Shown: piece by piece, positions 37,777-47,469 of the stretch
Layout: the number at the start of each line of letters is the position of its first letter
How positions within the stretch are numbered: position 1 is the first letter of the stretch
Assembly: GCA_947476535.1 (NCBI GenBank)
Contig: CANJRC010000008.1
Span: forward strand, 1 to 64,000
DNA length: 64,000 nt
Direction: 5' to 3'
Source of the DNA: Betaproteobacteria bacterium
Lineage (GTDB): Bacteria; Pseudomonadota; Gammaproteobacteria; Burkholderiales; SG8-39
Made by a program: the position numbers and the translations under genes
Notes under the pieces: generated by a model
The model's database searches: none
Seen by the model: only the letters and a program-made list of their open reading frames with translations
What the model was told of the DNA's origin: nothing

Positions 37777-39869
37777 ACACAGAACTTGCACGCTGCCTGT
37801 TTGCACCGCGCACCGTGGCCCTGGTGGGCGCCTCGGGTGACGAATCGAAAAACACAGCGCGCCCGCAGCGCTTCCTGAAAAAGCACGGCTATGCTGGCAC
37901 TGTAGTGCCGATCAATCCCACGCGTAATGAAATATTCGGTGTCAAGGCCTACCCGACACTGGCCGCCGCCCACGCTGCGCTGGGCGCCATCGACCATGCC
38001 TACGTGATGGCCCCAGGCGACGCGGTCGAGCAAGCAGTCATCGACTGCGGCGCCTGCCGCATCCCAGTCGTTTCCATCTTCAGTGACGGTTTTTCGGAAG
38101 TGGGCCCCACTGGCGCGGCACGCCAGGCCCGCCTGCTCGAAAGCGCCCGCGCGGCCGGGGTGCGTCTGCTGGGCCCCAACAGCATGGGGGTGATTGACGT
38201 GCCAGGCCGGGTTGCCATCACGGTCAATGCAGTGCTCGAGGGAGAAATACCCCCTTCTGGCAACACCAGCGTAATTTCGCAAAGCGGCACCATGCTTGGA
38301 ACCCTGCTCTCGCGTGGGGCCGCGCGTGGAATAGGCTTCGCCAAGCTGGTGGCGGTCGGCAACGAGTCGGATCTGGGCGTTGGTGAGCTCATGGACCTGC
38401 TGGTTGAGGACCCCGACACGCAAGTCATTGCGCTGTTCCTGGAAACGGTGCGCGATGCCGAACGGGTCGCCCGCGCCGCACGTCGCGCCCATGCCGCAGG
38501 CAAGCCCATAGTCACCTACAAGCTCGGACGATCAGAGTTGGGCGAGGCGATGGCACGTTCGCACACCGGCGCCTTGGCGGGCGCGGATGCAGCAGTGGAC
38601 GCCTTTTTGCGCGACTGCGGCATCGTGCGCGTGGACATGCTTGAAACCTTGCTCGAGATCGGCCCCCTGTTGCGCGGACGGGCACCTACACGGCTTGCGC
38701 GCAAGCCACGCGTGGCTGTGGTCACGACAACCGGTGGTGGTGCGGCCAGCGTGGTTGATCGGCTGGGACTGTTGGGCATGGAGGCGATGAGTCCGTCAGC
38801 TGGTTTGAAAGCTGAATTGGGTGCCCATGGCGTGCGCGTATCTGACTCGCCTATCCTTGACCTGACCATGGCCGGTTCGGCCAAAACCTACGGTGCAGTG
38901 CTGGATTCGCTCCTAGCCGCCCCGGATTGTGATGCTGTACTGGCGGTCGTCGGCTCGTCGGCACAATTCCACCCCCAGATTGCGGTTGACCCCATACTCC
39001 GTTCCACGCGTGGCGCCAAACCGCTTGCGGCGTTCCTGACGCCGCAAGCAGACCGTTCGCTCGCACTGCTCGCGCAGGCGGGCATCGCGGCGTTTCGCAC
39101 GCCTGAAGCCTGCGCCGACGCGCTGGCCAGTTTTTTCCGCTGGCGCGCACCGCGGCCCATTGCAGCCCCCTCGGCAGTACCTACTGGGGCGCGACTTCCG
39201 GCAACCGCCACGCCGGATGAAGCCGACGCACTCGCGCTGTTCGCATCGCTAGGGGTTCCGGTAGTACGCTCGGCCAGCGCAGTTGCGCCGGAGTTTGCGC
39301 ATGACGTGCCCTACCCGGTAGTCGCCAAGGTGCGCTCGAAAGACATTGCCCACAAGACTGAAGCCGGCGGCGTGCTGCTCGGCATCGCCAATCGCGCCGA
39401 ATTCTCCGCCCGTGTGCCAGCCATGCTGGCCGCCGTCGCCAGCGTGCAGCCGCAGGCGCAGATCGCCGGCGTGCTGGTGCAACACATGGAAAAAGGCCTG
39501 GCCGAAGTGATCATCGGCTATCGCCGTGACCCGCTGGTGGGACCGGTAGTCATGGTTGGTGCCGGTGGCACGCTGGCCGAGATCTATCAGGACACGAGCT
39601 TGCGCCTTGCGCCAGTGAGCGAAGTAGACGCGCTGGAAATGATCGGCGAAGTGCGCGGTCTTGCGCCGATTCGCGGCTATCGCAAGATGCCGCAGGGCGA
39701 TATTGCCGCATTGTCTCGTGCAATCGCAGCCTTTTCCAGGCTCGCCCTGATCCCTGGCCTACCCATTGCAGAAGCGGAAATCAACCCGCTCATCGTCAAG
39801 CGTGAAGGGGTGGTCGCGGTCGATGGTCTGATCGTAATGGGGCATCCCCACGAGACCGACCTGCGATGA
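37773..39869 (+). CDS. Acetate--CoA ligase family (NDP-forming) acyl-CoA synthetase
   Basis: CoA-binding ALVGASGDESKNTARPQRFLKKHGYAGTVVPINPTR, VRLLGPNSMGVIDV, ISQSGTMLGTLLSRGAARGIGFAKLVAVGNESDLGVGE, C-terminal ATP-grasp. Confidence 0.93.
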   Translation: MNTELARCLFAPRTVALVGASGDESKNTARPQRFLKKHGYAGTVVPINPTRNEIFGVKAYPTLAAAHAALGAIDHAYVMAPGDAVEQAVIDCGACRIPVVSIFSDGFSEVGPTGAARQARLLESARAAGVRLLGPNSMGVIDVPGRVAITVNAVLEGEIPPSGNTSVISQSGTMLGTLLSRGAARGIGFAKLVAVGNESDLGVGELMDLLVEDPDTQVIALFLETVRDAERVARAARRAHAAGKPIVTYKLGRSELGEAMARSHTGALAGADAAVDAFLRDCGIVRVDMLETLLEIGPLLRGRAPTRLARKPRVAVVTTTGGGAASVVDRLGLLGMEAMSPSAGLKAELGAHGVRVSDSPILDLTMAGSAKTYGAVLDSLLAAPDCDAVLAVVGSSAQFHPQIAVDPILRSTRGAKPLAAFLTPQADRSLALLAQAGIAAFRTPEACADALASFFRWRAPRPIAAPSAVPTGARLPATATPDEADALALFASLGVPVVRSASAVAPEFAHDVPYPVVAKVRSKDIAHKTEAGGVLLGIANRAEFSARVPAMLAAVASVQPQAQIAGVLVQHMEKGLAEVIIGYRRDPLVGPVVMVGAGGTLAEIYQDTSLRLAPVSEVDALEMIGEVRGLAPIRGYRKMPQGDIAALSRAIAAFSRLALIPGLPIAEAEINPLIVKREGVVAVDGLIVMGHPHETDLR

Positions 39870-39933
39870 ATACCGGACGGACAAATACGCCTGCCCCGGA
39901 CCACCGTGGAACAGGTATGACAAAGGAGGGGCC

Positions 39934-41079
39934 GTGAATTTTCTGCTTACCGAAGACCAGCAAGCTTTTCGAACGAGCGTCTTGCGCCTGTCGGACAAGC
40001 ACCTGAGAGCGGGTGCACGCGACCGTGCCCACGCGCTTGACTACCCTTGGGACGTCGCGCGTTTGTTTGCAGCCAACGGACTCCTGGGCATCACTATCAG
40101 CGAGAAGGATGGCGGGCAGGGCGGCTCGCTCATGGATGCCGTGATGGCGATCGAGGCGGTAGCGTCAGTGTGCCCGCGCAGCGCGGACGTGATCCAGGCC
40201 GGCAGTTTCGGGCCGATTCGCGTGTTTGCCGAATACGGCACGCCCCAGCAAAAGGAGCGTTACCTCAAGAAGATCCTGGCAGGCGAGGCAGTCATTTCTG
40301 TCGGGATGACCGAACCCGAAGCCGGGTCCGCCGTCACCGACCTCGCCACCAGCGCCACACCCGACGGCGATGGCTATCGCGTCAACGGAACCAAGGTGTT
40401 CTCCACGCACTCGATCTATGCCGACGTACTCCTTGTCTATGTGCGTTTCGGCCCGGGAGTGGGCGGCATCGGCTCGGTGTTGATCGACACCAAGGCCGAA
40501 GGGGTTCGCTTCGGCAAGCACTCCTCGTTCATGTCAGGCGAGGAGTGGGCGCAGATCTATTTCGACAATGTCCGAGTACCGCCCGAGATGGTGGTCCTCA
40601 AGGAAGGCGGCTTCAAGAAGCAGATTGCAGGCTTCAATGTGGAGCGCATCGGCAACACCGCGCGCTCGCTCGCGCTGGGGCGCTACGCGTACGAGGAAGC
40701 ACGCCAGTGGGCCCTGCAGCGCAAGCAGTTCGGGCGCCTCTTGTGCGAATTCCAGGGCCTGCAATGGAAGTTCGCAGACATGAAGATGAAGCTCGATGCC
40801 GGCCAGCTCCTGCTCTACCGCGCCGCCTGCAACGCGGACAACGGCTTCCCATCCGCGGAGGAAACCTCCATCGCCAAGGCGTATTGCAATCAGGCGGGCT
40901 TCGAAATCGCAAACGAAGCGATACAGGTGATGGGGGCCCTGGGCTACAGCCAGGAATCACTGGTGGAATACTGCATGCGGCGCTGCCGCGGCTGGATGAT
41001 TGCCGGCGGCTCGGTCGAAATCCTCAAGAACCGTATCGCCGAGGGGGTGTTCGAGCGCTCGTTTTCACAGCGGCCATGA
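39934..41079 (+). CDS. Acyl-CoA dehydrogenase
   Basis: SVGMTEPEAGSAVTDLATSATPDGDGYRVNGTKVFSTHS, QRKQFGRLLCEFQGLQWKFADMKMKLDAGQLLLYRAA. Confidence 0.93.
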   Translation: MNFLLTEDQQAFRTSVLRLSDKHLRAGARDRAHALDYPWDVARLFAANGLLGITISEKDGGQGGSLMDAVMAIEAVASVCPRSADVIQAGSFGPIRVFAEYGTPQQKERYLKKILAGEAVISVGMTEPEAGSAVTDLATSATPDGDGYRVNGTKVFSTHSIYADVLLVYVRFGPGVGGIGSVLIDTKAEGVRFGKHSSFMSGEEWAQIYFDNVRVPPEMVVLKEGGFKKQIAGFNVERIGNTARSLALGRYAYEEARQWALQRKQFGRLLCEFQGLQWKFADMKMKLDAGQLLLYRAACNADNGFPSAEETSIAKAYCNQAGFEIANEAIQVMGALGYSQESLVEYCMRRCRGWMIAGGSVEILKNRIAEGVFERSFSQRP

Positions 41080-41121
41080 GCTGGAACTGAATATCTGCAA
41101 ACAACCGGGAGCAATGTAACG

Positions 41122-42291
41122 ATGAGCATCAAGGGCAAGGCATACATCGCAGGGGCATTCGAGCATCCGACCCGAAAGGCGACGAACATATCGGTGGCCC
41201 AACTGCACGCGGAGTGCGCCAAGGGCGCGCTGGCCGACGCCGGCCTGTCGCTGAAGGACGTCGACGGTTATTTTTGCGCCGGTGATGCGCCGGGGTTGTC
41301 CGGCCCGATGACCATGTCTGACTACATGGGATTGAGGCCGCGACACATTGACTCCACGGACGCCGGCGGTTCCTCCTACCTGGTCCATGTGAGTCACGCC
41401 GCGCAGGCCATTGCCATGGGCAAGTGCAACGTGGCCTTGATCACGCTGGCTGGCCGGCCCCGCTCGGAGGGCCACAGCGGTACCAAGCCGCGCGTGGTCG
41501 GAGCCAATTTTCCGGATGCGCCATTCGAGTCGCCCTATGGCCCGGTCACGGTCAATCTCTATGCCATGGCGGCCATGCGCCACATGCACCAATTCGGCAC
41601 AACGAGCGAGCAACTCGCCTGGATCAAGGTCGCCGCGTCGCACCACGCACAACACAATCCCCTCGCCATGCTGCGCGACGTCGTGACGGTGGAGGATGTG
41701 GTCGGCTCGCCGATGGTCGCCGACCCACTGCACCGCCTGGATTGCTGCGTCGTGAGCGACGGGGGCGGCGCACTGATCGTAGTCCGGCCGGAGATTGCAC
41801 GCAGCCTCAAACGGCCGCTGGTCAAGGTCATCGGCGCAGGCGAAGCACCGAAGGGACAGCGCGGCGGCGAAGTCGATCTGACCTACACCGGCGCGGCCTG
41901 GTCGGGGCCCGCCGCATTCAGTGAGGCCGGAGTTACACCATCGGACATCAAATATGCATCCATCTATGACAGTTTCACCATTACAGTGCTGCTGCAACTT
42001 GAGGACTTGGGCTTCTGCAAGAAGGGCGAAGGTGGCAAATTCGTTTCTGACGGCAACCTGATTTCAGGCAGCGGCCGGCTACCCTTCAACACCGATGGCG
42101 GCGGGCTATGCAACAACCATCCCGCCAATCGTGGCGGGATGACCAAGATCATCGAGTGCGTACGCCAACTGCGCGGTGAAGCGCATCCCCGGGTGCAGGT
42201 GAAGAATTGCGATGTCGCCCTGGCTCAGGGGATCGGCGGTCTGTTGAGTACCCGCCACAACAGCGCCACGCTGATCATGGAAAGAGAATAG
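41122..42291 (+). CDS. Thiolase-superfamily protein (lipid-transfer/Ltp2-like), no obvious nucleophilic Cys in the N-terminal half
   Basis: MSIKGKAYIAGAFEHPTRKATNISVAQLHAECAKGALADAGLSLKDVDGYF, GGGLCNNHPANRGGM; TDAGGSSYLVHV at the usual Cys-loop position. Confidence 0.85.
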   Translation: MSIKGKAYIAGAFEHPTRKATNISVAQLHAECAKGALADAGLSLKDVDGYFCAGDAPGLSGPMTMSDYMGLRPRHIDSTDAGGSSYLVHVSHAAQAIAMGKCNVALITLAGRPRSEGHSGTKPRVVGANFPDAPFESPYGPVTVNLYAMAAMRHMHQFGTTSEQLAWIKVAASHHAQHNPLAMLRDVVTVEDVVGSPMVADPLHRLDCCVVSDGGGALIVVRPEIARSLKRPLVKVIGAGEAPKGQRGGEVDLTYTGAAWSGPAAFSEAGVTPSDIKYASIYDSFTITVLLQLEDLGFCKKGEGGKFVSDGNLISGSGRLPFNTDGGGLCNNHPANRGGMTKIIECVRQLRGEAHPRVQVKNCDVALAQGIGGLLSTRHNSATLIMERE

Positions 42292-42367
42292 AAACGGCAC
42301 CTCCGTGCCCACCCCAATCATGGCACCCTAGGGGATCGTCCCCGAACCGGGTGAGGAGATCGAGAAT

Positions 42368-42769
42368 ATGGCAACCCCCTACCAAGACAGGATCATCAAA
42401 GCACCCGCCCTCAACATCGGTGACGAGATCTATTACGACGCCGCGTCCCAAGGACGGCTTTTGGTCAAGCAATGCGCCGATTGTAAGAAGTACCACCACT
42501 ACCCCCGGGCGCTCTGCCCGTTCTGTTTCAGCGACAAGACGGAATGGAAGGAAGCGAAGGGGACCGGCACGATCTACACCTACAGCGTGACGCGCCGCGC
42601 CGGCCCGGATGTCTACACCATCGCATATGTCACCCTTGACGAGGGCGTGAGCATGCTGACCAATATCGTCGATTGCGATCACGACGCGATTCGCATTGGC
42701 CAGAAGGTAAAAGTGGTGTTCAAGCCAGCCGAAGGCGGCATGGCCATTCCGATGTTCGCACCGGCCTGA
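42368..42769 (+). CDS. Zn-ribbon/OB-fold (DUF35) protein
   Basis: GRLLVKQCADCKKYHHYPRALCPFCFSDKTEWKEAKGTGTIYTYSVTRRA. Confidence 0.92.
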   Translation: MATPYQDRIIKAPALNIGDEIYYDAASQGRLLVKQCADCKKYHHYPRALCPFCFSDKTEWKEAKGTGTIYTYSVTRRAGPDVYTIAYVTLDEGVSMLTNIVDCDHDAIRIGQKVKVVFKPAEGGMAIPMFAPA

Positions 42770-42820
42770 CGACTCCGATCACGCGCCCCACCGCGCCCTC
42801 CCGACTCCCCGAACGCATGT

Positions 42821-43780
42821 TTATCGGGCATGGGCCGGGTGGTGGGCATGACTGGTGACCATCTCCAGTACGATGCGGCGATTCTGATCGGTGACCCGGG
42901 TCTGCACTACGCCCACCGTCCTGCCCTTCTGAAGCACGGCGGACCTCAGATGCAGGCGATCGCCCATGCCGGCGCTGATATACCAGGCCGAGGCGCCGGT
43001 AAGGACGTATTCCGACGGAAGTGCAGCCACCGCTGTGCCCGCCGCCATGCCGAACAGCACGCCCCCGTGCACGTGGCCCACCCGGTTGCCGGTATGCGCG
43101 CCCAGCCTAACGGTATTGCTCGCGCCGCCACTCTTGAGCCGCCTCGCCGCTTGTCCCCAGAAGTGTTCGATGAACGAACCATGTCGGGAGCGCACCCGGA
43201 GTGCTGCCTTTGCCCTGGCAATCGATGACCGCTCGGTGGCATCCATGTGCGATACCTCAAGGAGCGGGCGGTCTGGCGCAAACGGCGCGTTGTCCCAGGC
43301 AATGGGAACGAGCTTGATGCCCGCGGGCACAGGCGGACTGGCAAAGGTGCCGCTAGCCTGGCAGATCAACTCGCCCGACGAATAGAGCGCCCCGATGGAG
43401 CGACCCTGGATTGCCGAGGCCTCCCTGAAAAATCCGTCGAACCGGGTCTTCGCATGAAGCTCATGGCGAGCGGTTGCGCCCGTGAACTGGAGATGCAGCG
43501 TCAGCGTGGCCATGCGCTGCATCTCGCCAAGATGCGCTCGAATGGCCACGCTCAAGCCCATGTCTGCAAGCGCGGCAATGGCTGCAATATTGATGCTTCC
43601 ATCAACGTTCGCGCAATGTGGGCCGTACTGCAGGGCAAGCTCGGCGCCAGCTTTATTGATGCCACGGGAATGGAACCCCAGAAAATGCGCAGGGAAGTGC
43701 AGTCCGGGCTTCCGGTTAGCCGCGATCGTGCGATTCACGTGCTCGAGCATGGACTGGTCGTCGTTGTCAGGTCTTTTCAT
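42821..43780 (-). CDS. PaaI-type double-hotdog thioesterase-like protein
   Basis: Two hotdog halves; VGHVHGGVLFGMAAGTAVAALPSEYVLTGASAWYISAG. Confidence 0.75.
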   Translation of the reverse strand: MKRPDNDDQSMLEHVNRTIAANRKPGLHFPAHFLGFHSRGINKAGAELALQYGPHCANVDGSINIAAIAALADMGLSVAIRAHLGEMQRMATLTLHLQFTGATARHELHAKTRFDGFFREASAIQGRSIGALYSSGELICQASGTFASPPVPAGIKLVPIAWDNAPFAPDRPLLEVSHMDATERSSIARAKAALRVRSRHGSFIEHFWGQAARRLKSGGASNTVRLGAHTGNRVGHVHGGVLFGMAAGTAVAALPSEYVLTGASAWYISAGMGDRLHLRSAVLQKGRTVGVVQTRVTDQNRRIVLEMVTSHAHHPAHAR

Positions 43781-44039
43781 GAATTGATTCGAGTGAATAT
43801 TGACTTGTCTATATGGGCCGCGCGGCGGTCGACGCAGCCACCGCATGCGCACCCTCGCACACGACTCTTGACGGCGGGGAAGCAGTCCATTTCCGATTCA
43901 GTCCCATACTTCGGAGATGGCGTTGATACACTGGAATGATCACCTTTCTCACGTCTCCTGTTCCGGCTTCCCCATTGAAGAGGTAAACAGCCGCTATGCC
44001 CCACTTCCATGACCGTCCGCCACTCTTCGTGAGTCCAGC

Positions 44040-44714
44040 ATGATCAACAAAATAGTCCAGTCGATGGCCGACGCATTGGCAGGAATAAAGGATGGCGCCA
44101 CCATCCTGGTCGGCGGCTTCGGCGTAATGGGGCAACCTGTGCATCTTATCAAGGGACTGATCGAAACCGGGGTCAAGGATCTCATCGTGATTGCCAACAA
44201 TCCGGGCGTGGGCCGAGCCGGCCTGGCCCACCTGCTCGCAGCCGGGCGGGTCAGCAAGGTCTTCTGCTCGTTTCCACGCACTTCGGAACCATTCGTCGAA
44301 CTATCCCGAGCCGGCAAAATCGAGTTCGAGATCGTGCCGCAGGGAACCCTTGCCGAGCGGGTCCGGGCTGGGGGGGCCGGGATCAAGGCTTTTTACACGC
44401 CGACTGCGGTCGGCACCCGGCTGGCCCGCGGCAAGGAACAGCGCGACATCGGCGGGAGAACGTATGTGCTGGAAAAGGCATTGCGGGGGGACGTGGCCTT
44501 GCTGGAGGCCTGGCAAGGTGACCGCTGGGGCAACCTGACCTACAAGTCCTCTGCGCGCAACTTCAATCCCATCATGGCGGCGGCTGCCGACCTGACCATC
44601 GTCCAGGTGCAGCATCTGGAAGAACTGGGTGCGATCGACCCCGAGGCTGTCATCACGCCCGGAATTTATGTCAATCGTGTGCTCCATGTCCCGTACGGGT
44701 TGCCGATTGGGTGA
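44040..44714 (+). CDS. CoA-transferase subunit A (class I family)
   Basis: MINKIVQSMADALAGIKDGATILVGGFGVMGQPVHLIKGLIETGVKDLIVIANNPGVG. Confidence 0.9.
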   Translation: MINKIVQSMADALAGIKDGATILVGGFGVMGQPVHLIKGLIETGVKDLIVIANNPGVGRAGLAHLLAAGRVSKVFCSFPRTSEPFVELSRAGKIEFEIVPQGTLAERVRAGGAGIKAFYTPTAVGTRLARGKEQRDIGGRTYVLEKALRGDVALLEAWQGDRWGNLTYKSSARNFNPIMAAAADLTIVQVQHLEELGAIDPEAVITPGIYVNRVLHVPYGLPIG

Positions 44715-44745
44715 GGCGACCGACAGCCCGGCGCAAGCGCGACGC

Positions 44746-45429
44746 TCATATCGCTGAAGCATTCGCTTCGAGGACGCCCGTGAACTTGAGGTTCTGATCC
44801 TCCGGCGGAACAGCCAGGCAGTCGTGCAGCGTATTAAGGAACTTCCAGTAGGCAACCACCGCCGCCAACTCGACGACCTGCGCGGGTGACAGCGCCTTGG
44901 CGAGACGCGCGCGCAACTCGTCGGGGACACCGCCGGGTTCGTGCGATGCCTTGCGCGCAAACTCAAGGCACAGGCGCTCGAAGTCACTCGAAGATGTCTC
45001 GCGTCCGTCAATGAGCTCGTGGACCTCCTTCATGGACAAGCCCCAGCCCTCGGCCTCGCCCAGCCCGGCACGGGGACGGGTCAGGAACTGGCACTGATGC
45101 GTGGTGCAATACACGCAGCCATTGGCCGCACTGCAGACCACGGCGAGCTTGCGCCGCAATACGCGGTCCAGCGTGCCATCGGGATTGGACGAAATGTTGT
45201 CAATCATCGCCAGGATGGCGCGCAGGACGCCGGCATTGTGCAGGTAGAACTTGTGGGAATTGGCGACGAAGCCCAGCCGTCCGATGAGGGCATCGAGAGC
45301 GGGCTTCACGTCGGGCGGGCAGCTCGACAGATCCGCATAGGGAATGAAGGGCTCCCAACTGGAGTCGAACTTCTGCTTTGGAACGTTTGCATCAGGAGCA
45401 TTCATTGCCGGCACCCTAAGAATAGTCAA
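44746..45429 (-). CDS. Carboxymuconolactone decarboxylase/AhpD-like protein
   Basis: RRKLAVVCSAANGCVYCTTHQCQFLTR (CxxC). Confidence 0.87.
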   Translation of the reverse strand: MTILRVPAMNAPDANVPKQKFDSSWEPFIPYADLSSCPPDVKPALDALIGRLGFVANSHKFYLHNAGVLRAILAMIDNISSNPDGTLDRVLRRKLAVVCSAANGCVYCTTHQCQFLTRPRAGLGEAEGWGLSMKEVHELIDGRETSSSDFERLCLEFARKASHEPGGVPDELRARLAKALSPAQVVELAAVVAYWKFLNTLHDCLAVPPEDQNLKFTGVLEANASAI

Positions 45430-46418
45430 TCGGCCAGTTTCAGTTTCAGTTCCTCGACAATCCTCTTCCAGACTGCGTTTTCCTCCTTGATGATGTTGGC
45501 CAGCTCGCCGGGCGTCGACCCCACGCGTTCGTGGCCGAATGGCTTGAGCCGCTCGATGACATCCGCATCATTCATGATGGCGGCCAGCTCCTTGCTGAGC
45601 CTATCGACGATCACCGCGGGGGTGCCCGCCGTAGTAACAATCCCGTACCAGACGCGAATATCGAAACCGGGATAGCCCTGTTCCGCCACGGTCATGAGGG
45701 TCTTGTCGGGATCGAGGCGCATCGGCGCCGCGCTGGCGATGCCCCTCAGCTTGCCGGCCCTGATCATCGGGAGCGGCGCCGGCATCAGCTGATAGGAGAA
45801 ATCAATCTGCCCGCCGAGCAGCGCCGCTGTTTGCGCCGCGGAGCCCGGGTATGGAATATGCGCCACATCGATGCCCGCCGCCTTCTTCAGGTGCTCTAGC
45901 GCGACGTGCGTGTTGGTGCCCACACCATCCGAGCTAAAGTTCAGCTTGCCGGGGTTGGCTTTCGCGTAGGCGACCAGTTCCTTCAAATTGTGAATGGGCA
46001 AGGAGGTGCGCCCAATGAGCCAGATTGGCGGGTTGTAAACAACCAGGCTGATCGGCGCGAAGCTCTTGATCCCATCGTAGCCCAGATTGGGCCGCAGGTT
46101 CGGCAGCGCGGCAAACCCGGTCTGCGATGCGATAAGCAGCGTGTGTCCATCGGGAGCCGCGCGCGCGACGATAACCGCTCCCGTGGCACCGCTTGCGCCG
46201 GGGCGATTCTCCACCAAGACAGTCTGGCCAAGCCGGGGCCCCAGCTTCTCAGCCACGATGCGTGTGAAGGCATCGATGTTGCCACCTGGGGGAAACGGGA
46301 CGACGATCGAGACGGGACGTGACGGGTAGGTCTGCGCGCCCGCATCGCTCGATCCTGCTGCCACCGATACAAGAAACGCAGCAAGCACCGCGCTCTTCAT
46401 GGCCGAGATTCCCTTCAT
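45426..46418 (-). CDS. Bug/TctC-type substrate-binding protein
   Basis: YPSRPVSIVVPFPPGGNIDAFTRIVAEKLGPRLGQTVLVENRPGASGATGAVIVARAAPDGHTLL; ATG at 46418 follows GGAGGTGAAT. Confidence 0.93.
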   Translation of the reverse strand: MKGISAMKSAVLAAFLVSVAAGSSDAGAQTYPSRPVSIVVPFPPGGNIDAFTRIVAEKLGPRLGQTVLVENRPGASGATGAVIVARAAPDGHTLLIASQTGFAALPNLRPNLGYDGIKSFAPISLVVYNPPIWLIGRTSLPIHNLKELVAYAKANPGKLNFSSDGVGTNTHVALEHLKKAAGIDVAHIPYPGSAAQTAALLGGQIDFSYQLMPAPLPMIRAGKLRGIASAAPMRLDPDKTLMTVAEQGYPGFDIRVWYGIVTTAGTPAVIVDRLSKELAAIMNDADVIERLKPFGHERVGSTPGELANIIKEENAVWKRIVEELKLKLAD

Positions 46419-46456
46419 ATTCACCTCCCTGGATTTGTCAAAGCGGCCGATCGCAA

Positions 46457-46509
46457 GCCGTGCCGCAGCTTAGGCGCCGTGCCGCAGCTTAGGCGCCGCT
46501 AGCGGCGCC
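46457..46509. repeat. Two perfect tandem 19-bp units followed by an 18-bp perfect palindrome
   Basis: gccgtgccgcagcttaggc x2 (46457..46494) and ggcgccgct|agcggcgcc (46492..46509), upstream of the 45426..46418 gene. Confidence 0.9.
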
Positions 46510-46706
46510 GCACAATCGGTTTGCCGGAAACAGTCCTCGTCCAAAAACTCCATGATCGTCCGGCGACGTGCATGAACCAGAAAACCTCGCAGGCGCAATC
46601 GTCCTTCCCACCAGGCGCAACGACGCAGCAGCCATGACGAACGGGGACGGCGCCGACCAGGTGGAAAATCCCGTGCGTCAGCGAGCACCTCCCAGATCAG
46701 ACACTC

Positions 46707-47333
46707 TCAGCCACCGTGCTTGCCGGCATCCCACCCATGGGGCTGGAGGAATTTCTCGCCAACGCCCATTGGTTTCGCCTCCAGCGGCGTCGCCATCGTG
46801 TCATTCCAGCGGTTGAGGAAACCAAACAATGAGATTACGGCGACAATTTCAACGATCTGATCGTCGTTCCAGTACCTGCGCAGATCGTCGAACATCTCGT
46901 CGGTGACATCATTGGGAACCGATCCTGCGGCCAGCGCAAAATCCAGCGCCATCCTTTCCGCATCAGTGAACAGCGGGCTGGATCGATAGTCCCAGATCGC
47001 CGCAAGCCGCTGCTCCTCGATACCGTTGAGCAGGGAACTGCCCGCCGTATGAGCCATGCAATAGCGGCATCCGGCTGCCTGGCTCGCGACATGCCCGATC
47101 AGCCGCTTGAATCCGCCATGTACCGCCCCCTCCGGATCGAATACTGCCGCCCTGAGATTGCCAAGCGCCTGGACCAGCTTGGGGCGTCGCTGCATGATCA
47201 GCTCGCTGTTGGGCATGAAGCCCAGCGTGTTCTGATAACTCTGAAAAATGGGGAGCAGTTCAGGAGCATGTCCGACCGGTAACGGATCCATGCGAGGCTT
47301 TGGAACTGCTCTTGGGCGCTTCACGATCGACAC
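46707..47333 (-). CDS. Carboxymuconolactone decarboxylase/AhpD-like protein
   Basis: FKRLIGHVASQAAGCRYCMAHTAGSSLLNG (CxxC plus His). Confidence 0.88.
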   Translation of the reverse strand: MSIVKRPRAVPKPRMDPLPVGHAPELLPIFQSYQNTLGFMPNSELIMQRRPKLVQALGNLRAAVFDPEGAVHGGFKRLIGHVASQAAGCRYCMAHTAGSSLLNGIEEQRLAAIWDYRSSPLFTDAERMALDFALAAGSVPNDVTDEMFDDLRRYWNDDQIVEIVAVISLFGFLNRWNDTMATPLEAKPMGVGEKFLQPHGWDAGKHGG

Positions 47334-47469
47334 CTAGCCAGTTTCCGGCCCGCAGCCACGAAGAGGAAACGCGCAGCCACAAACGTCAACTGCACAGGCG
47401 AGACTCTCTTCATACTCTCGTCCCTGTTCGAGCTTTGCGCATATATTTGCGTGCCCTTGGTGCATCCAT

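Noticed and set aside
41122-42291. Calling this a conventional acetyl-CoA acetyltransferase
   Set aside because: The usual nucleophilic Cys loop is not evident and a DUF35 partner follows, so only a superfamily-level call is justified.
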